Positions 20,159-32,912 are shown, numbered from the stretch's first letter. The stretch: 64,000 nt of DNA from Kingdonia uniflora (GCA_014058105.1 JACGCM010001684.1:62001-126000), one strand, 5' to 3'. A program made the numbers and translations. Notes: generated by a model not told the origin, from the sequence alone.

Positions 20159-22500
20159 CTGTGCATGTGGATGGCGGTCAGCAAGCTGAAAGGCTAGAAG
20201 CTCATGGAAAAGACATCCATAATAATATTGGCTAAACAAAGCAGTATTTCCCTCTAAAAGCTTCACAGTCTTGGACAACGCCTTAAAAATGGTTTCTTCT
20301 TCAGAAATGACAAAGGCAACTTCCAGATCTGAATATACCTAAAATAATGTTTGATTTTGGTCGTCAATGACAAAAAATAACCATAATAATTTTACAGAAA
20401 AAAGTAGCGTAACAACAACAAAAAAAACCTTAAGCTTACCTGATTATTCACCAGACCGCACACTATTACTGCATGTGGAGGTAGTGTGTTTCCTGCTAGA
20501 TATTTCCAAACCCTAGTTGAACCAGGTAAACTAGATAACTCAAAATACTCAGAAACATCTAAAAATAGACGAGAACCGATATCTCTTGTGATGTCTAATA
20601 GGTGTTAAAAAGCTGAACTAGTAACAGCCTCGAAATGAGCCATCCCGGTTACCACAACCTGAGGTTTCAGCTTCTTTATCAACTCTATCATCAGATCTGG
20701 TGGGCGTGGAGCTTCTATAACTGTGAGCATGTCCCCATAAGGCTTATCATCTGCTGATCCCTGAAAATAAATGTTGCTTTTTTGAGTTACTCCAATTGCA
20801 GCAATATTACTCACACTTGAACACTATTTCAGAAATGTTTGGGGTGAAACATGTACTTAATACACTCGACCTAGAATATCAAATGTTTAATTGGCATAAT
20901 CATGGTTTAAAAAAACGTGAGTACCTTCTACTTTTTTCCTAAAAGCATCTCAAGGCGGTCGCTTCTAAAGAAAATTGGAGGCCTCGAGGGAGGTGTGTGA
21001 GGCGTATAGGAAGGCACCGCCTCATATTTTTTGGATGTACACCCCCCACATACACACACACAAATTGCCTCTTTAGGTATCTTGTAATGACAAAAATGGC
21101 CCCAATCTTGTATAATGTCTCAATTCATGATCGATAGGTAATTTATACCGCCTCCGCCTTCATATATATTCATTACATAATTTGCTTACATAGATAGAAT
21201 GCACCAATTTAATCTTATTTTTTGCAATTACTCCAAAAAATTTAATAGTTTTTAAGAAAAATGTGAGACTTATGCCTCACACTGCTCTGCATTTTTAAAC
21301 TTAGGCACAATATTCCCATGCTTATTATCTAGGGCTTTCAAATAACATTTCTCGCCAAAGGCTAGTAAGCATTTTTCTCTCCCCTTATATTCTTCCTAAT
21401 CTTGTTGAAATATGTGATTTATATGATGGCATCTGGATCATTTGCTTAGATCCATATTACTTAGTAGTTCACACTATAAGTGGACCACGTGAACGAAGTT
21501 ATGAGATCTCACACAAGTAAAAATATTCATTCATGCTTTAGATATTTTTCCTGATAAAAAGTGATTTGCAAGTTCTAATAATATATTTTTTGTTTATTAC
21601 ATATACACTAAAGGAGGTCAAACATAAGAAGTCAGAGTCTTCCAAGTTCTAATAATATATTTTTTGTTTATTACATATACACTAAAGGAGGTCAAACATA
21701 AGAAGTCAGAGTCTTCCTTTCTCTTCTCCAATCCCCTAGTTTTCTCATGTTATGCATTTGAAATCCATTTCAAAAGGCTATCCCAATATATCAAATAAAG
21801 TAGGCATTTTGTATCTTGCAATGCAAAAGCTATGTCATAAATTAAGTATTAACACCTTTATCAAAAAAAAAAAAGTATTAACAAAGATAACATCACAACA
21901 AGCAAGAGTGCTAACAAACATAATAAAAGATGTGTATACTACACATGTATAGTCATTGTAAATGTAAGGAAGATATACAATGCACAACGAACTAAACAAA
22001 ATTGGTGTTGCACTAGTCTACTTAGACAAAGCTGTCATGACATGTGAAACTACGGCGTAAATAGTACATCAAAAGATAAGTATCAGATTTATCCGTACCT
22101 CAATTGCTAAAGACGTCAACCATTGCTTAGGAAGATGTCTTGTCAAATGTTCGTCAACAATAGCAAGATGTGGTAAGAACAACCGAAAAACATTCTCAAT
22201 TGCCACAGCCCTTGACGAAAATACAACGACATTCTAGAGCACCAGTAAAAAATATGTGAGATAAATACTTGGAATGCTAGATTATAATAAATAGTACGAA
22301 AACCATATTTTCTCTTGATGAACATTTGAATTCCAAGCTTCACATCGGTTTCAGATTCGATCATGTTCTTTCTAGCAAAGCTCTCAAAGATGGCAGCCTT
22401 GACTGGGGCAGGCACCGGAAGAAAGCTTTGATCAACATCCATGTGAATCAATGAAGAGTTATCTGCCTCACTGGCAGAAAACTTGGTGATCGACGTGTTC
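20159..22500 (-). pseudogene. Methionine S-methyltransferase fragment, exons in permuted order
   Basis: MMT makes S-methylmethionine from methionine and S-adenosylmethionine; these exons come from its C-terminal, aminotransferase-like half. On the minus strand: exon c (22,099-22,233) has NVVVFSSRAVAIENVFRLF and IVDEHLTRHLPKQW. Exon b (20,441-20,760) has DLMIELIKKLKPQVVVTGMA, then stop, HLLDITRDIGSRLFLDVSE. Exon a (20,159-20,338) has VYSDLEVAFVISEEE and SQYYYGCLFHELLAFQLAD. These keep the normal order and splice borders (b to a reads CGLVNNQ|VYSDLEV). A fourth piece, d (about 22,300-22,490), with SSLIHMDVDQSFLPV and KAAIFESFARKNM, belongs after exon a in the real protein but lies before exon c here. 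An in-frame stop replaces the Glu/Leu position after TSSAF. The N-terminal methyltransferase domain and the C-terminus are missing. Confidence 0.85.
21570..21717. repeat. Perfect 74-base tandem duplication
   Basis: The unit starting AAGTTCTAATAATATA and ending GTCAGAGTCTTCC occurs twice back to back (21,570-21,643 and 21,644-21,717) with no difference that I can see. It lies in the long intron between MMT exons c and b. Lack of divergence suggests a recent duplication or an assembly artefact. Confidence 0.85.
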
Positions 22501-22652
22501 CAGTATAATGTTGGTAGGTAATTTGATGGATAAGACGTGTTCGAGGGTACGAATATGGTTGAGCGTAAAAGATGGCTCGGTGAACAAGGGGTAGTGATAC
22601 TTCGACTACAAAGACTGACAGCCGTAATGGCAGAGTTTGTCAGAAGGGACAC

Positions 22653-24260
22653 TATTCATGGGACAATGTACTGGTACAGACCGTAATGATGGTGTATCAG
22701 TTATGGGACTGAGGTGGAGGCCATGTGTAAGTTATGCGGGTTTATTGAGGCTGGGTCTTATAGGGTGTCAAAAGCCTGATATCGAAGGGTGAGAATATTC
22801 AAAGGTTCAAGGTGGAGTACGACCATGTACAATCGTTGGATTTTGAAGGCATCGAGGGTTCGAGAGAACTAGGAAAGTCTTTGACCCGGGTAATGATGAC
22901 GGTTGGGGAAATCGGGGCAGTTTTGGGAGCTGTATTTGAAGAGGGGAGAGAAAGAGAAAAAACCATTACTATTTCTAATCATATAGAGAGAAGGACTGGT
23001 TAGAGAGACAAAAAAACCCTTGTTGCTGAAGAGAGGAAGGAAGGAGAAGCCATTATTGTTGCTGGAATTCATCGCGGACACATCCAATTACGTCATATAG
23101 GTAGGTTTCTTGATCCTTTGTTATATATAACTACTTTTTTCATTCTTGGTTCTTGAGTGGGAGAGGGGATGGGGGTTTGCTATAATGCCAGTAATAGCGT
23201 AACTAGGGTAGGGGGTAAAAGATAAGACTGGGAAGTCCAACAAAGGATAATGGAGAAGTGGTGTGAATTTGGAGAGTCGAGGAGATAGTAATCAAATATT
23301 CGGTCGTGGGACGGCCGATGAGTGAGGGTGGGTAGGTAATAGTACACAATGAACTTGAAACTTGATTACTCGAATGTCAATCCTCTTCTTCTGTAGGGTT
23401 TAATATGTACCCGTCGGGCTTCATGGATGAGGCTGATAGATGAGGATGATGACGAAGTTAACGAGTCGAGTACATCTGGTCAAGGGGAGGCGAACAGTGA
23501 CGTCGAGGAGTTGCAAATTGCAATAGATGCACCTTTAGCTGTAGTGGAGCCAGATGTTGGTTAATTGTGGAGGAGCAGGCGTAGGGCTCGAATAGTCAGG
23601 GAGAGTGACAAAGAAGAGGAAAAAGATGAAGAAGTAGAAAGGGGTGAGGAGGCTGGAGTCGAGCATTCGGGGGATGATAGGGATGAAGGGGAAGAGGAAG
23701 AGAGTGAGAGTAGGCAAGATATAGAGGAGGAGGAGACATATCTGGGATAGGTCTCACCTCAGGAAAAGGCAAGGTTGGAGTAGTTTATGGAAAAAACATA
23801 AGCTAGAATAGAAGGGGATTACTCTGGTGCCGTTAGGGGCAGAGTATTCGTGTATAGATTCCCCACATGAGGGAATCATGGTGTTTCAGGGATAGATTCG
23901 ATTAGGGATGCGGCTACCCCTTCAGAGGCTGGTAAAGTAGGTGCTGAATTTTTGTGACATGGCTTTGTGCCAGATGAAAGGCAACTTTTATGAGATGATG
24001 AGGGTGATCGAAGGTATGAATGTTGAGCTGAGGCGTAAAGAGAAGTTTTTAATCGAGTGGTTTGACGTAGTGTCGTTCTACTCGAAGAAAGTGAATAAAA
24101 AAGTAGGAATGTATCACATCCAGTGCCACTCGAACAAACCATGGCTATTCGACTTGCGCTCGACTGGGCGCGGGTGGGATAAAGATTTGGTTGTAGTAAA
24201 GAAAAATTATGAGTGTGCCCATGGGGAGATAGAATTTGCACTGAAGAATTGAATTTCAAA
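22653..24260 (+). other. Unassigned transposon-like stretch with acidic and basic ORF pieces
   Basis: No gene is securely recognised. Plus-strand reading gives a Glu/Asp-rich low-complexity segment (about 23,565-23,750). A later open stretch (23,941-24,252) contains VVSFYSKKVNKKVGMYHIQC, SNKPWLFDLRSTGRGWDKDL and NYECAHGEIEFALKN. The aromatic-rich pattern followed by GW-D-DL recalls uncharacterised plant 'gypsy-type transposase/putative gag' proteins, but the resemblance is weak. The acidic ORF and its minus-strand shadow are probably low-complexity artefacts. Confidence 0.25.
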
Positions 24261-24399
24261 TTTTAATTCGTTGTAAGGAAATGAATGATTCATGAGTAAT
24301 ATATTCTTTTAGGCTGTAGAGCTAGAAAAAGAATATATCACTACACATCTCAAAACTTGTGATAAATTTAGGCTGTAGAGCTTGAGGCCAACTTTTAGC

Positions 24400-24711
24400 C
24401 GTTCCTAGTAAAGAAAATAGAAATAAAACGAATTTCATAGCCTCTATTTTGTTATCACTCCTATACCTTCGGAGGAACATTAAATAATCAAAATTTCGTA
24501 CATAGGCATCTGGGTTCTCATCCTCCCCTCCTGAGAATTTTGGCAATGAATTGATAAGCGCATTTCTAAGCTCAAATTGTCCAGTGGTAGGAGGTAAAAC
24601 AATGCATAAAGCACGATTTGTCATTTTAGGAAGCATATGATCTTTGAGTGGGACCCGTACAGGTTCTTGACCATTTGCATTATTATTCCCATTTTCATGG
24701 ACATCTCCCAT
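24400..24711 (-). pseudogene. gypsy gag fragment (Athila/Tat-like), minus strand
   Basis: The frame starts at MGDVHENGNNNANGQEP (24,711) and carries NALINSLPKFSGGEDENPDA, FDYLMFLRRYR and FVLFLFSLLGTAKSWPQAL. This matches the gag core of Ty3/gypsy elements of the Athila/Tat branch: a leader ending in PKFSG-E-NP, then an LFPFSL-D-AK-W-like motif. Homology ends near 24,400 where the filler-bordered block begins, so the C-terminal half of gag and all of pol are missing. Gag forms the virus-like particle in the cytoplasm. Confidence 0.6.
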
Positions 24712-27349
24712 CTTATTTAATATGGGTAAAAAACTAAACGGATTGAGCGATGAAATTAGACTCGGATCGAGTCACAATGGAGATACGTGTAACGCAAAGA
24801 TTTCTAACTCACCCTCAACAGGAAAGAGTTTCCTTCAGGTTTGGTTTATTTGGTCTTTAGTATCAATAGAGATTAGAATCTCCCGATGGGTTGACTCACC
24901 TAACTCAAAGTATATTGGAATATCAATTATATCAGATTCCCTAAGCCTCTCAAGACAACACTTAGTCACTCGAAACTATTCTTTTATGAACTACAAGAAT
25001 TACACATAATGAGGACCAGGCCAGAATGAGGAGTACAAAAATAAATACAACAACCGTTAACCAAAGGATAGGTACTTCCTCCGTCTAGTAAACGACCCCA
25101 CCTAGGAATTAGGGGGTTCCAATTGTAGAACACCTGGAATGGTAATTCTATGTAAATTGGGTGTCGATTACGTGAGGAAATCCCTCACTTTAATCTTTTT
25201 AGATGGGCCTTATTTACGGTCAAGTTGTGAACCCAGTCTCAGGGATCGGTTGCTCCTATTCCTAATAGTAGATCGGTTTGCACTTTGTGCTATTTTTGAT
25301 CACTTCAGTAATAACTCACGTGCAGTTTTAGTCACTTAAAAGCACCTGTGCTGGAAGGTGGGGCAAACTGCTTAGAATCACCTTTTCATACTAGTTATGC
25401 TAGGGAGCGCACTTCCTCCATACAAATGTAGCTACTATCAGGGGTCTTAATAAGTGTGTTCCTGGGCTCCAGGTCCGAGCTCTATAAGCCTTTGATTAAC
25501 AATGTATTTTATGGCTTAATCTTGGTTTCTTTTAGCCAATGTCTCGTTCAAAAAAATATTAAACCGGGTTGTGACCTCCCAGGGTCCTAGCATGCGGTGC
25601 CACACATGGGTGATGAAATCCTACTTTTTGTTTGCCCTTTATCTAATGTTAAACTTTAAATTGCTCAAACATCAAGCACATGAACAAAGATTGACCGCTT
25701 CGCAGGAGGGTGTGGTGGGAGAAAGTACCTACAGGGCGGGCCTTTTAAGGGGCTCGTTGTTTACCTTGATGGAACCGTTGAGATGGCACACCTGGGCTCT
25801 CTGGCTGAAGTAGGCGTTGAAGAGAGGTCCTTCCCGATTGTGGGATCCAATATAGCCTACAAGAAAAAGAAAAACAATTCTAAACTAAAACAAACAAGAA
25901 TTTTTTATTTTATTTTATTTTAAAGGAAAAATAAAATAAATCAAAATCAAAATGGAAACGAAAATCGAACGATTATAGCTTGACCATGGGCAACGACGTC
26001 ATTTGATAAAACCGTATCAAATCGGGTTTTGTTAATATACGTTTTGGGTTTTGCCGTTCACTAGGCCAAACAAGCGCTAGATAATGTTTCTAAATCAAAC
26101 TACTAAACTAATAAATAGAAGAACTAAAAAAATTTCAAAAGGTTTTTGGGTTACAAATAGATTAAAGACTAGGGGAAAATTGGGATTCACCGTAATTATA
26201 TACTCAACGTAAATACAAGCATAAATTGCACTTCGAAGAAATTATGATTTGGACCAAATGTTTATTTACCATCTCTTAAAAAGCAAATTTATCAAAATAC
26301 ATTATATGAGAAATCATATGAGAAAATAAGAAATGTTAAAGCAAGCTACATACGTTCCATTAATCTTTGATTCACAATCCAATGTTAATAATAAATGTGC
26401 AACTAAAATTAACTACATTAACATTCATAAAACTTGATTAATATCAATTTGATCATGAACCAATAATAGAATTATTGACATAAAGATGGTTTGACGCTAA
26501 AACAAAATGAACAATTTACGTTTAGTCGATCACATTAAATATATATTGAATATGGCTTCATCCCCTCCCCTAGAAGATGGTTTATCTAGACATGAATCCT
26601 AAAATACAACATGCTAGTAAAAAGAAAGACATGATGATAATAGAAAAAAAACACTTTATTAACTTTAAACTAGAACTTACAAAATAAAGATGCTCCAAGG
26701 TTACAAGCAACTCCAAGAATTTCAATCTCTTTGTTCTCTAAGAAATGCTCTCAAGATCTCAAAATTAGCTGATCATTCATGGTCAACACCTCTTCTTTTA
26801 TTGATGAAGGAGAGGGTTACATATTTAGTAAGAGATTATTTTAGCCAAATCGATTATAATCAAATTTTAGAATTTATTCAGAAATATATACTAAGTATAA
26901 TAATCTGAAAAAAATTCCAGAAAATATCATCACATATTGGCAACTTCTCAAAAAAGTTTCATAATTTTTGGCCGAATATACACCTGCCTGCTTGTCACAT
27001 CTTTACAGCTGTTATTTTCTTGAAGATTCTATTCTCAGTGAAATATTTATTATACTCAATAAAATCTTTCTAGACATAATAAAATATCCTCAATATGTCA
27101 AATATTATCTTAATTTTCTCCTGAGATTTGTTTTCTATTGGAGATGCTCTGAGTCATAGCTTGGATAAGTGGTCTTCTCCAACAGTTGCAGCTTTAGCAC
27201 TCAAATTCAACTTTTTGTACACTCTTATCTAACATAACCTAAAATAATAATACATCATTTTAGCAATAAAATGAATTCTAGAACCCTTAAATAAGTAGGG
27301 TAAAATGGGTATTTTTACATGCCCATCATTTCCTGGCATGGGCCTCTTT
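24712..27349. other. Gene-free stretch, partly leader of the gag fragment
   Basis: I see no coding sequence I can support. The 24.7-25.85 kb part is GC-richer and may be the 5' untranslated leader or LTR of the minus-strand gag element. No primer site or LTR end could be fixed with confidence; TTGGATCCCACA on the minus strand near 25,840-25,852 is only a weak candidate for a primer site. The 25.86-27.3 kb part is AT-rich, with an ATTGGAGATGCTCT motif near 27,136 like the ends of some plant MITEs, without a clear partner. Confidence 0.3.
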
Positions 27350-27354
27350 TTTTG

Positions 27355-30290
27355 TTAAAGGATTTCTCTGAGGACGAGATCGGCGATTTAGAATGTTTGA
27401 CTTTTGGCTCTTCTGTTGTATGAGCTGGCCAGTATATAGTGATATCGACCTAGGTTGGCAATAGCGCATTCCCTAAGCTCATCAATCTAGTTCAAATTGC
27501 AAGTCAGTTCGAACTCATTTTCTTCTTCTGTATGCTTGTGATGATTGACTGGATGGTGGTATTCTATTGGTATGACGACTTCTGTGCCATAGGCTAAGAG
27601 GAATGGGGTATAGTCAGCTAATTGATGTGGAGTGGTACGGTATGCCCATAAGACATGAGGAAGTTCTCGTATCTAGTTTCCTTTTTCTGTGATTGAAGCC
27701 TTTTCTTGAGTCTATCTACGATGGTTTTGTTGGTGATTTCGGCTTGGCCATTGCCTTGAGGGTAGTAGGGATTTGATGGTGAGTGGATGATGTTTTATTT
27801 GTTTAGGAGGGGTACAACTTTCTTACCAGCGAACTAGAGCCCATTATCAATCCGAATCAGGTAGGGGCATCCAAACCGTGTGATAATTTATTACCAGATA
27901 AAAAAGATGACCTCTTCTTATCTAGTTTGACAAAGTAGAACTGCTTCTACCCATTTTGTAAAATAATATATTACTACTAGTAGGTATCGTCGCTTACCTG
28001 GAGTATTTGGAAATTCTTCGATGAGATCGAGCGCCCACCGCTTGAATGGCCAGAACACCTTGTATGTTGTTCAAGCACGGGAGCGCAGATTATGTGTCCA
28101 CATCATTGACATGTGTCACATTTGTATGAGTACTCTTCTGCTTGCTTACGCATGCCTAGCCAGAATACTCCTTTAGTAATTGCTCTATTAGTAAGTAATC
28201 GAGCTGTAGCATGGGAGCCACAAGTCCCTTCATGTAAATCTTCGAGCATTTCGTCTGCTTTCTTCATGGAGAGTCACTTAAGGTAAGGCCCCGTTATTGA
28301 ATGGAAATATAAGAAACCTTTTTGAATTGTGTAGCACTTCGAGTTTTCGATCAACTGTCGGCGTTCTATTGGATCTATTGGAAGGGGCCTGTTGCATTAC
28401 TTCTTTAGGCCGAGGTAAGCAATAATAGGTTATCACCAATCATCGTCTTCCTCTTCATTGCCCCCACTATTGATCGTGCATATAGAATGGCCTTCAATAC
28501 TGGGGGTGGATATTACCTTGATCTATAGATATCTAGCTTCTATACCCAAGACCCTGACTAGATAAGCTAAAGAATCGACGTGTCCATTTTCACCTCGAGG
28601 AAGGTAATTGAGAGTTATTTTTGCAAACTTGCTCATCCTATCGGCAATGAGGGCTGCATATTCGATCATCTTGCCATTCTTCTTGTACTATTTAGAGTAA
28701 TGGTAGATGATAAGTAGAGAATCGGAGTAGACTGAAAGCTCTGGAACACCAAGCTTGAGTATAAGGTTGAGTCCATGAATTAAAGATTCTTATTCAGTGA
28801 CATTATTAGAGGCTTTAAAATCCAAGCAGATTGATTTCTCGATTCTTTCATTGGAAGGGGTAATCAATATGATTCCAATTCTTGACCCTGCCAGTCCTGC
28901 TGAACCATCTGTAAGAGGCCTCTACCCTTTCCTTGTAACCCATTCTACTCGCTCATCAAATGCTTTGGTGGAGGGATCTTTTGTAATTTCTTCTGTAAAG
29001 TCAGGATCGTGTTCCTCCCACTCAGGATCTTCCACTGGAAAATCCGTAAAAAAATCAGCAACGGCATGACCCTTTTCTGAATGTCATTATTCGAACTTGA
29101 TATCATGTTTTACAAACTGACTAACCATTGTTGAACTTGTTTGAATTTTTTATTTGGACAATACTTCCTGAAGTGGGTAGATTATTATGACTTTGACTGA
29201 ATGAGCTTGGAAGTAGTGCTTAAGTTTTTGTTAAGTATAAACAAGAGTTAGAATGAGTCTCAATTTTAGAATACCATGATTCTGTTGGAGTGAGGGTTTT
29301 GCTGATAAAATAGATTAACTTTTAGATATTTCGTGCAAGTTAAATGAGAATCGAGTATATAGAAGTATCTATAACTGTCAGGTAGATGATCAGTTCCTCA
29401 TTATCTACCCGGGTGCTCTTGATAGGAGACTTCCCCAAATAAGTTTTGAGTTCCTGAAAAGCTGCCTCGCACTCTAATGTCTATTGGATCTCTACATTGG
29501 GTTGAACATTTCCTCGTTTGGTACAACCTTGAAGTAGTTGGACAACCAATGACAGTGATCTGAAGATTTAGAATGAATCAGTTGATAGCGGCAATCTTGC
29601 TTCTAAGTTTTTGTACTCCCTTCGTTGTTTTTAGAGATAACATATTGAGGAGAGCTCGAATTTGATCTGGATCAGCCTCAATCCCCATCTTGCATATCAG
29701 ATGGCAGAGGAATCGGCCCTAATGTATACCGAATTGAGACTTATCAGGATTGAGTTGCATTATGAAAGATTGATGAATGTTAAATATTGTGGTGAGATCT
29801 AAGATGTGGTTGTTCGACTGTATGCTCTTGCATAATAGATCATCAATGCAGACTTCCATAATTTTCTGGTGATGTGCTTTGAACATAGTAATAATCAACC
29901 TTTGATAAGTCGTGTCTGTGTTTTTGAGTCCCAAGGGCATGACTTTGTAGTAGTTAAGTTCTCTTTTAGTGATGAAAGTGGTCTTATCTTGATCTTCATC
30001 CAAGAGAGGAATCTGAATGTATCCAAAAGTAGCATCCATCATAGGTAGGAGTTCGTGACCTACCGTGGAATCAAGAACTTAATGGATAATGGGAGGAGGG
30101 AAACTACCCTTTGGTGTGTATTTGTTTAGATCAGTAAAATATACACAAACTCGGACCTTTCTATTCTTCTTTAGAGCAGCGACGATGTTGGATATCCAAT
30201 CTGGATACTTGGCTTCTCAAATAAATCCCACTTTGATTATTTTCTCGATCTCAATCTTCACTTCATCTTAAATGCGAGGTGAGAGGCATC
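27355..30290 (-). pseudogene. pol of element A: RT, RNase H, second RNase H, integrase
   Basis: Minus-strand reading gives the RT piece MMDATFGYIQIPLLDEDQDK (about 29,985-30,042), KTTFITKRELNYYKVMPLGL and the active-site region EVCIDDLLCKS at about 29,839-29,859, with Cys in place of the usual Tyr of the Y-x-DD box. The RNase H part lies at about 29,030-29,640. The extra Tat RNase H part (about 28,440-28,990) includes the region antisense to a spurious plus-strand frame. The integrase zinc region lies near 28,060-28,280 and the core below it. Numerous stops and frameshifts show it is dead. Confidence 0.75.
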
Positions 30291-30578
30291 ACTGTTTCTA
30301 TTTGACCGCCGTAGAGTTGATGTTGATGGCTAATTTGTGACAGGCCTTGGTCGGATCAACCCCATGCATCTCTTCGAAAGTCTACGCAAAGATGTCTCGA
30401 TTTAGTCGTAAGAATTGAATGAGAGCGCCCTTATCGTGCTGGACAAACTTAGTATCGATGAAAGTACCTCTGCTAGGTCCATCAATGTCAATGTATTCTA
30501 TAGGCTCTTCTGTAAAAAGTTGATCATCGATGTGACCAGCTTTCTGCAATTGTTATTTAGCGTATCTCTCTGAGGTAT

Positions 30579-32860
30579 CTAAAATAGTAGAAACGGTATT
30601 CTCACAAGCTCAAGAAAGATTTTGACTAATTTTGATTTTATGGATACCATCATTGTGTTTGAATCGGAGTATTTGATGATAAGTGGAAACAATTGTTTCC
30701 ATGTTGTGAATCCAGCCGCAGCCCATAATCTTGAGATAATGAAATTGGGTGCTGATGATATAGAAGACAATGTTGATTATAGTGGGTCTAGCGGTAATAG
30801 GTAAGATGATCTTCTCTACTTTCTCCTCTTTAGAACTATTAAATCCATTGATATCAGTATCGCTTGGAATGACTTGATCGGCCAATCTCATCTGGTTGAT
30901 TATACTTTGAAAGAGAATTTCAATACCACTTCTAGTATCGATCATCATTGTATGCATGACAAACTTTTTCATCTTGAGCATGATGACTAATGCATTTTGA
31001 TGTGGAAATTTGATGTGACTAATGTCATAATCTTCGAATGAGATCCCAAGCCGGCGATTGCTCGACTCAGGTAGAAGCTTGGCCTTTTTATCTTAAGGTG
31101 TGAGGTCGTAACATTTGGATATTCTCCTGCGCTTGAATCTACAAGAATTGTTGACCTGATAAATCTCGATCATGTTGTTGTGGTACATATGGTAGGGATG
31201 TTTCTCCTCAGCTTAATCTTCGACCTGGACAACCTTGAGTTACTTCTAATAGCTGCCATCCTTGCAGGATTTTAGGTCGATAATGTATTCGTACATTCGT
31301 ACCTCTTGGAAAATTAATTCTAGCAACCTCTGTAAAGCATAGAAATTGTCAGTAGCATGATGATTTACCTTGTGATGCATGTAGTATGGGTAGCTTTTAA
31401 TTGGTTCCAATGGTTAAGATGGGCGACATAGCTTATCCTTCGACATAATTGGAAAAATTATGGAGATGCGAACATTCATCATTCATCTTGGTGAGGATCG
31501 ATTTGGGTAATGTACAATTTTTTTGAGGGTTGCCAGTGTTGGCCATAAAATGCTTTTGATTACCCTGATCCTCCTTCAGATTAATACTTTGTTTTGTAGG
31601 TGGACCTTTGGTGGTCAGGACTAATTTAGTAGATTTATGCCTTTCGGACATCATCCTTTCCAGGTCGACATACCCATTGACCTTGGTGATCATATCCTCC
31701 ATGTTCGTGGGTTTGTTGGGGAAGAGGTGTTCTTTGGCCTTGCAGTTGAGTTGGAACACGTTGGTAAAAGCAATAACAACTATTTTCTGATCGAGATTAT
31801 TTACTTTTCGCGCGAGCTCGATAAACATATTGGCAAATGCCTTAAGCTTCTCTCCTTGTGATTATTTAAGACTAATAAGAGAATATAAATTCTCTTCCAT
31901 GTCCTTGTTGTGAGCATATTTATTGATAAATTACTTCTGTAGCTGATCGAATGTGAGGATAGAATCTTTAGGTAGAGAGTGGAACCATCAGAGCGGTTAT
32001 CCTTATAGATATGTTGTGAAAAGATGACAGAGAATATGGTTGAGATTGGAGTACAATCCTAATGAATCACGGTATTGCTAAATGTGCTCCTTTGGATTAA
32101 TTCCCTTATATTTACGTATCTTCGGAGTGTGGAAACCTTTCGGTACTTCTATATCGAATAACTCATTAGCAATCAGACTACCTTGAAACTTGGTAAGATC
32201 ATCTCTATGGCCTAAAGTCTAAGCTTCAATCAACTCCTTGATATGCTGATCCATATGCTCTTTTGTGACTTATTGACGTATGGCTTAAGTGGTTTGATGA
32301 GGTGGTTGAGGATTATGAGCGACGGTGCCCTCACTCAAGCGATGACGTGCTGGAATTCGAGACTGAGGTCGTTGTTCTTCCTCTTAATAGTTGTAAGGTC
32401 AGAAACCTCTGCTGATATCATATTGAACTTCACCGCCCAAATAAATGGAAGGTTGAGGTTCATGCTGAACATTTCTGGAAATAACTTTGCTAGTGGCTCC
32501 TCGAGGTCCCAATCTTTCCTGAGTAAAAGACTGGGAGGTCTCTGGCATTTGATCACAATCTCTATTTTGGGGAACCTGTTAAGTATCCTGTAGAGCCTGT
32601 AGCGCAGTCTTTATGGTTATCATCTGGTCTTCATGTCGTTTGAACGCTATCAAACGAGCTTGTCTATGGACTTTAAGCTCCTTTTCGTAAATCTCTCAGT
32701 CTGGAGTTAATTGATATTCAAGCTCATTATGTTTATCTGCTTCCGCGTAGAGATTCGCCCATAGTTCTTTAAGCTATTCTGGCTCAACTGAAAGATCGAG
32801 CTAGATTCTTGTTGCTGGTCGTCTGGAAGTGATCATGATTGGAGATTGATAGTAGAATGA
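30579..32860 (-). pseudogene. gag and protease region of element A
   Basis: The gag core on the minus strand includes FIELARKVNNLDQKIVVIAF, CKAKEHLFPNKPTNMEDMIT and KVNGYVDLERMMSERHKS (31,600-31,828), matching the gag of elements B, C and D. The protease region (30,579-31,030) has FVMHTMMIDTRSGIEILFQS, in which DTRSG stands where the catalytic D-T-G is expected. Downstream it reads VEKIILPITARPTIINIVFY. Many stops. The product would form the particle and its maturation protease. Confidence 0.7.
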
Positions 32861-32898
32861 AAGTATGCCTTAGGATATCGTCAAAATATCTTCTTAAC

Positions 32899-32912
32899 TA
32901 CAGACGACGCCA
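32899..32912 (-). other. Primer-binding site of element A
   Basis: The minus-strand reading TGGCGTCGTCTGT begins two bases after the end of the LTR. Elements B, C, D and F carry TGGTATCGTCTGTGGG, TGGTGTCGTCTGTGGG, a diverged GCGCCGTTTGTGGG and TGGTGCCGTCTGTGGG at the same place, so the site is shared by the family. The tRNA is not identified here; several plant tRNAs would need to be compared. Confidence 0.65.

Larger units (their letters stand above)
19926..24398. other. Inserted block bordered by matching filler-like repeats
   Basis: Both ends of this block carry the same 34-base segment with one mismatch (19,926-19,959 and about 24,365-24,398, beginning AATTTAGGCTGTAGAGC). A second partial copy (TTAGGCTGTAGAGCT) lies at 24,309. 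The left junction also repeats 25 bases of the neighbouring RT sequence (TAGATTATCAGGTATTG..., about 19,868 and 19,964). The right junction carries AAAGAATATATCACTAC at 24,328, also present at 19,438. Such scrambled short copies of nearby sequence are typical filler DNA from break repair with template switching. The block contains the MMT exons and unassigned sequence. Confidence 0.5.

Noticed and set aside
22869..23087. Minus-strand 72-codon open frame rich in Phe and Ser
   Set aside because: It lies antisense to a purine-rich stretch; no motif and no splice context.
23565..23750. Strongly acidic open frame (Glu/Asp-rich)
   Set aside because: A purine-rich low-complexity strand gives such frames by chance, and no domain is visible.
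26690..27160. Two plus-strand frames of 72 and 63 codons
   Set aside because: AT-rich sequence with biased Ile/Leu/Tyr composition and no recognisable family.
27131..27182. MITE bounded by ATTGGAGATGCTC and TCTCCAAC
   Set aside because: The inverted match is only about eight bases and no target duplication is visible.
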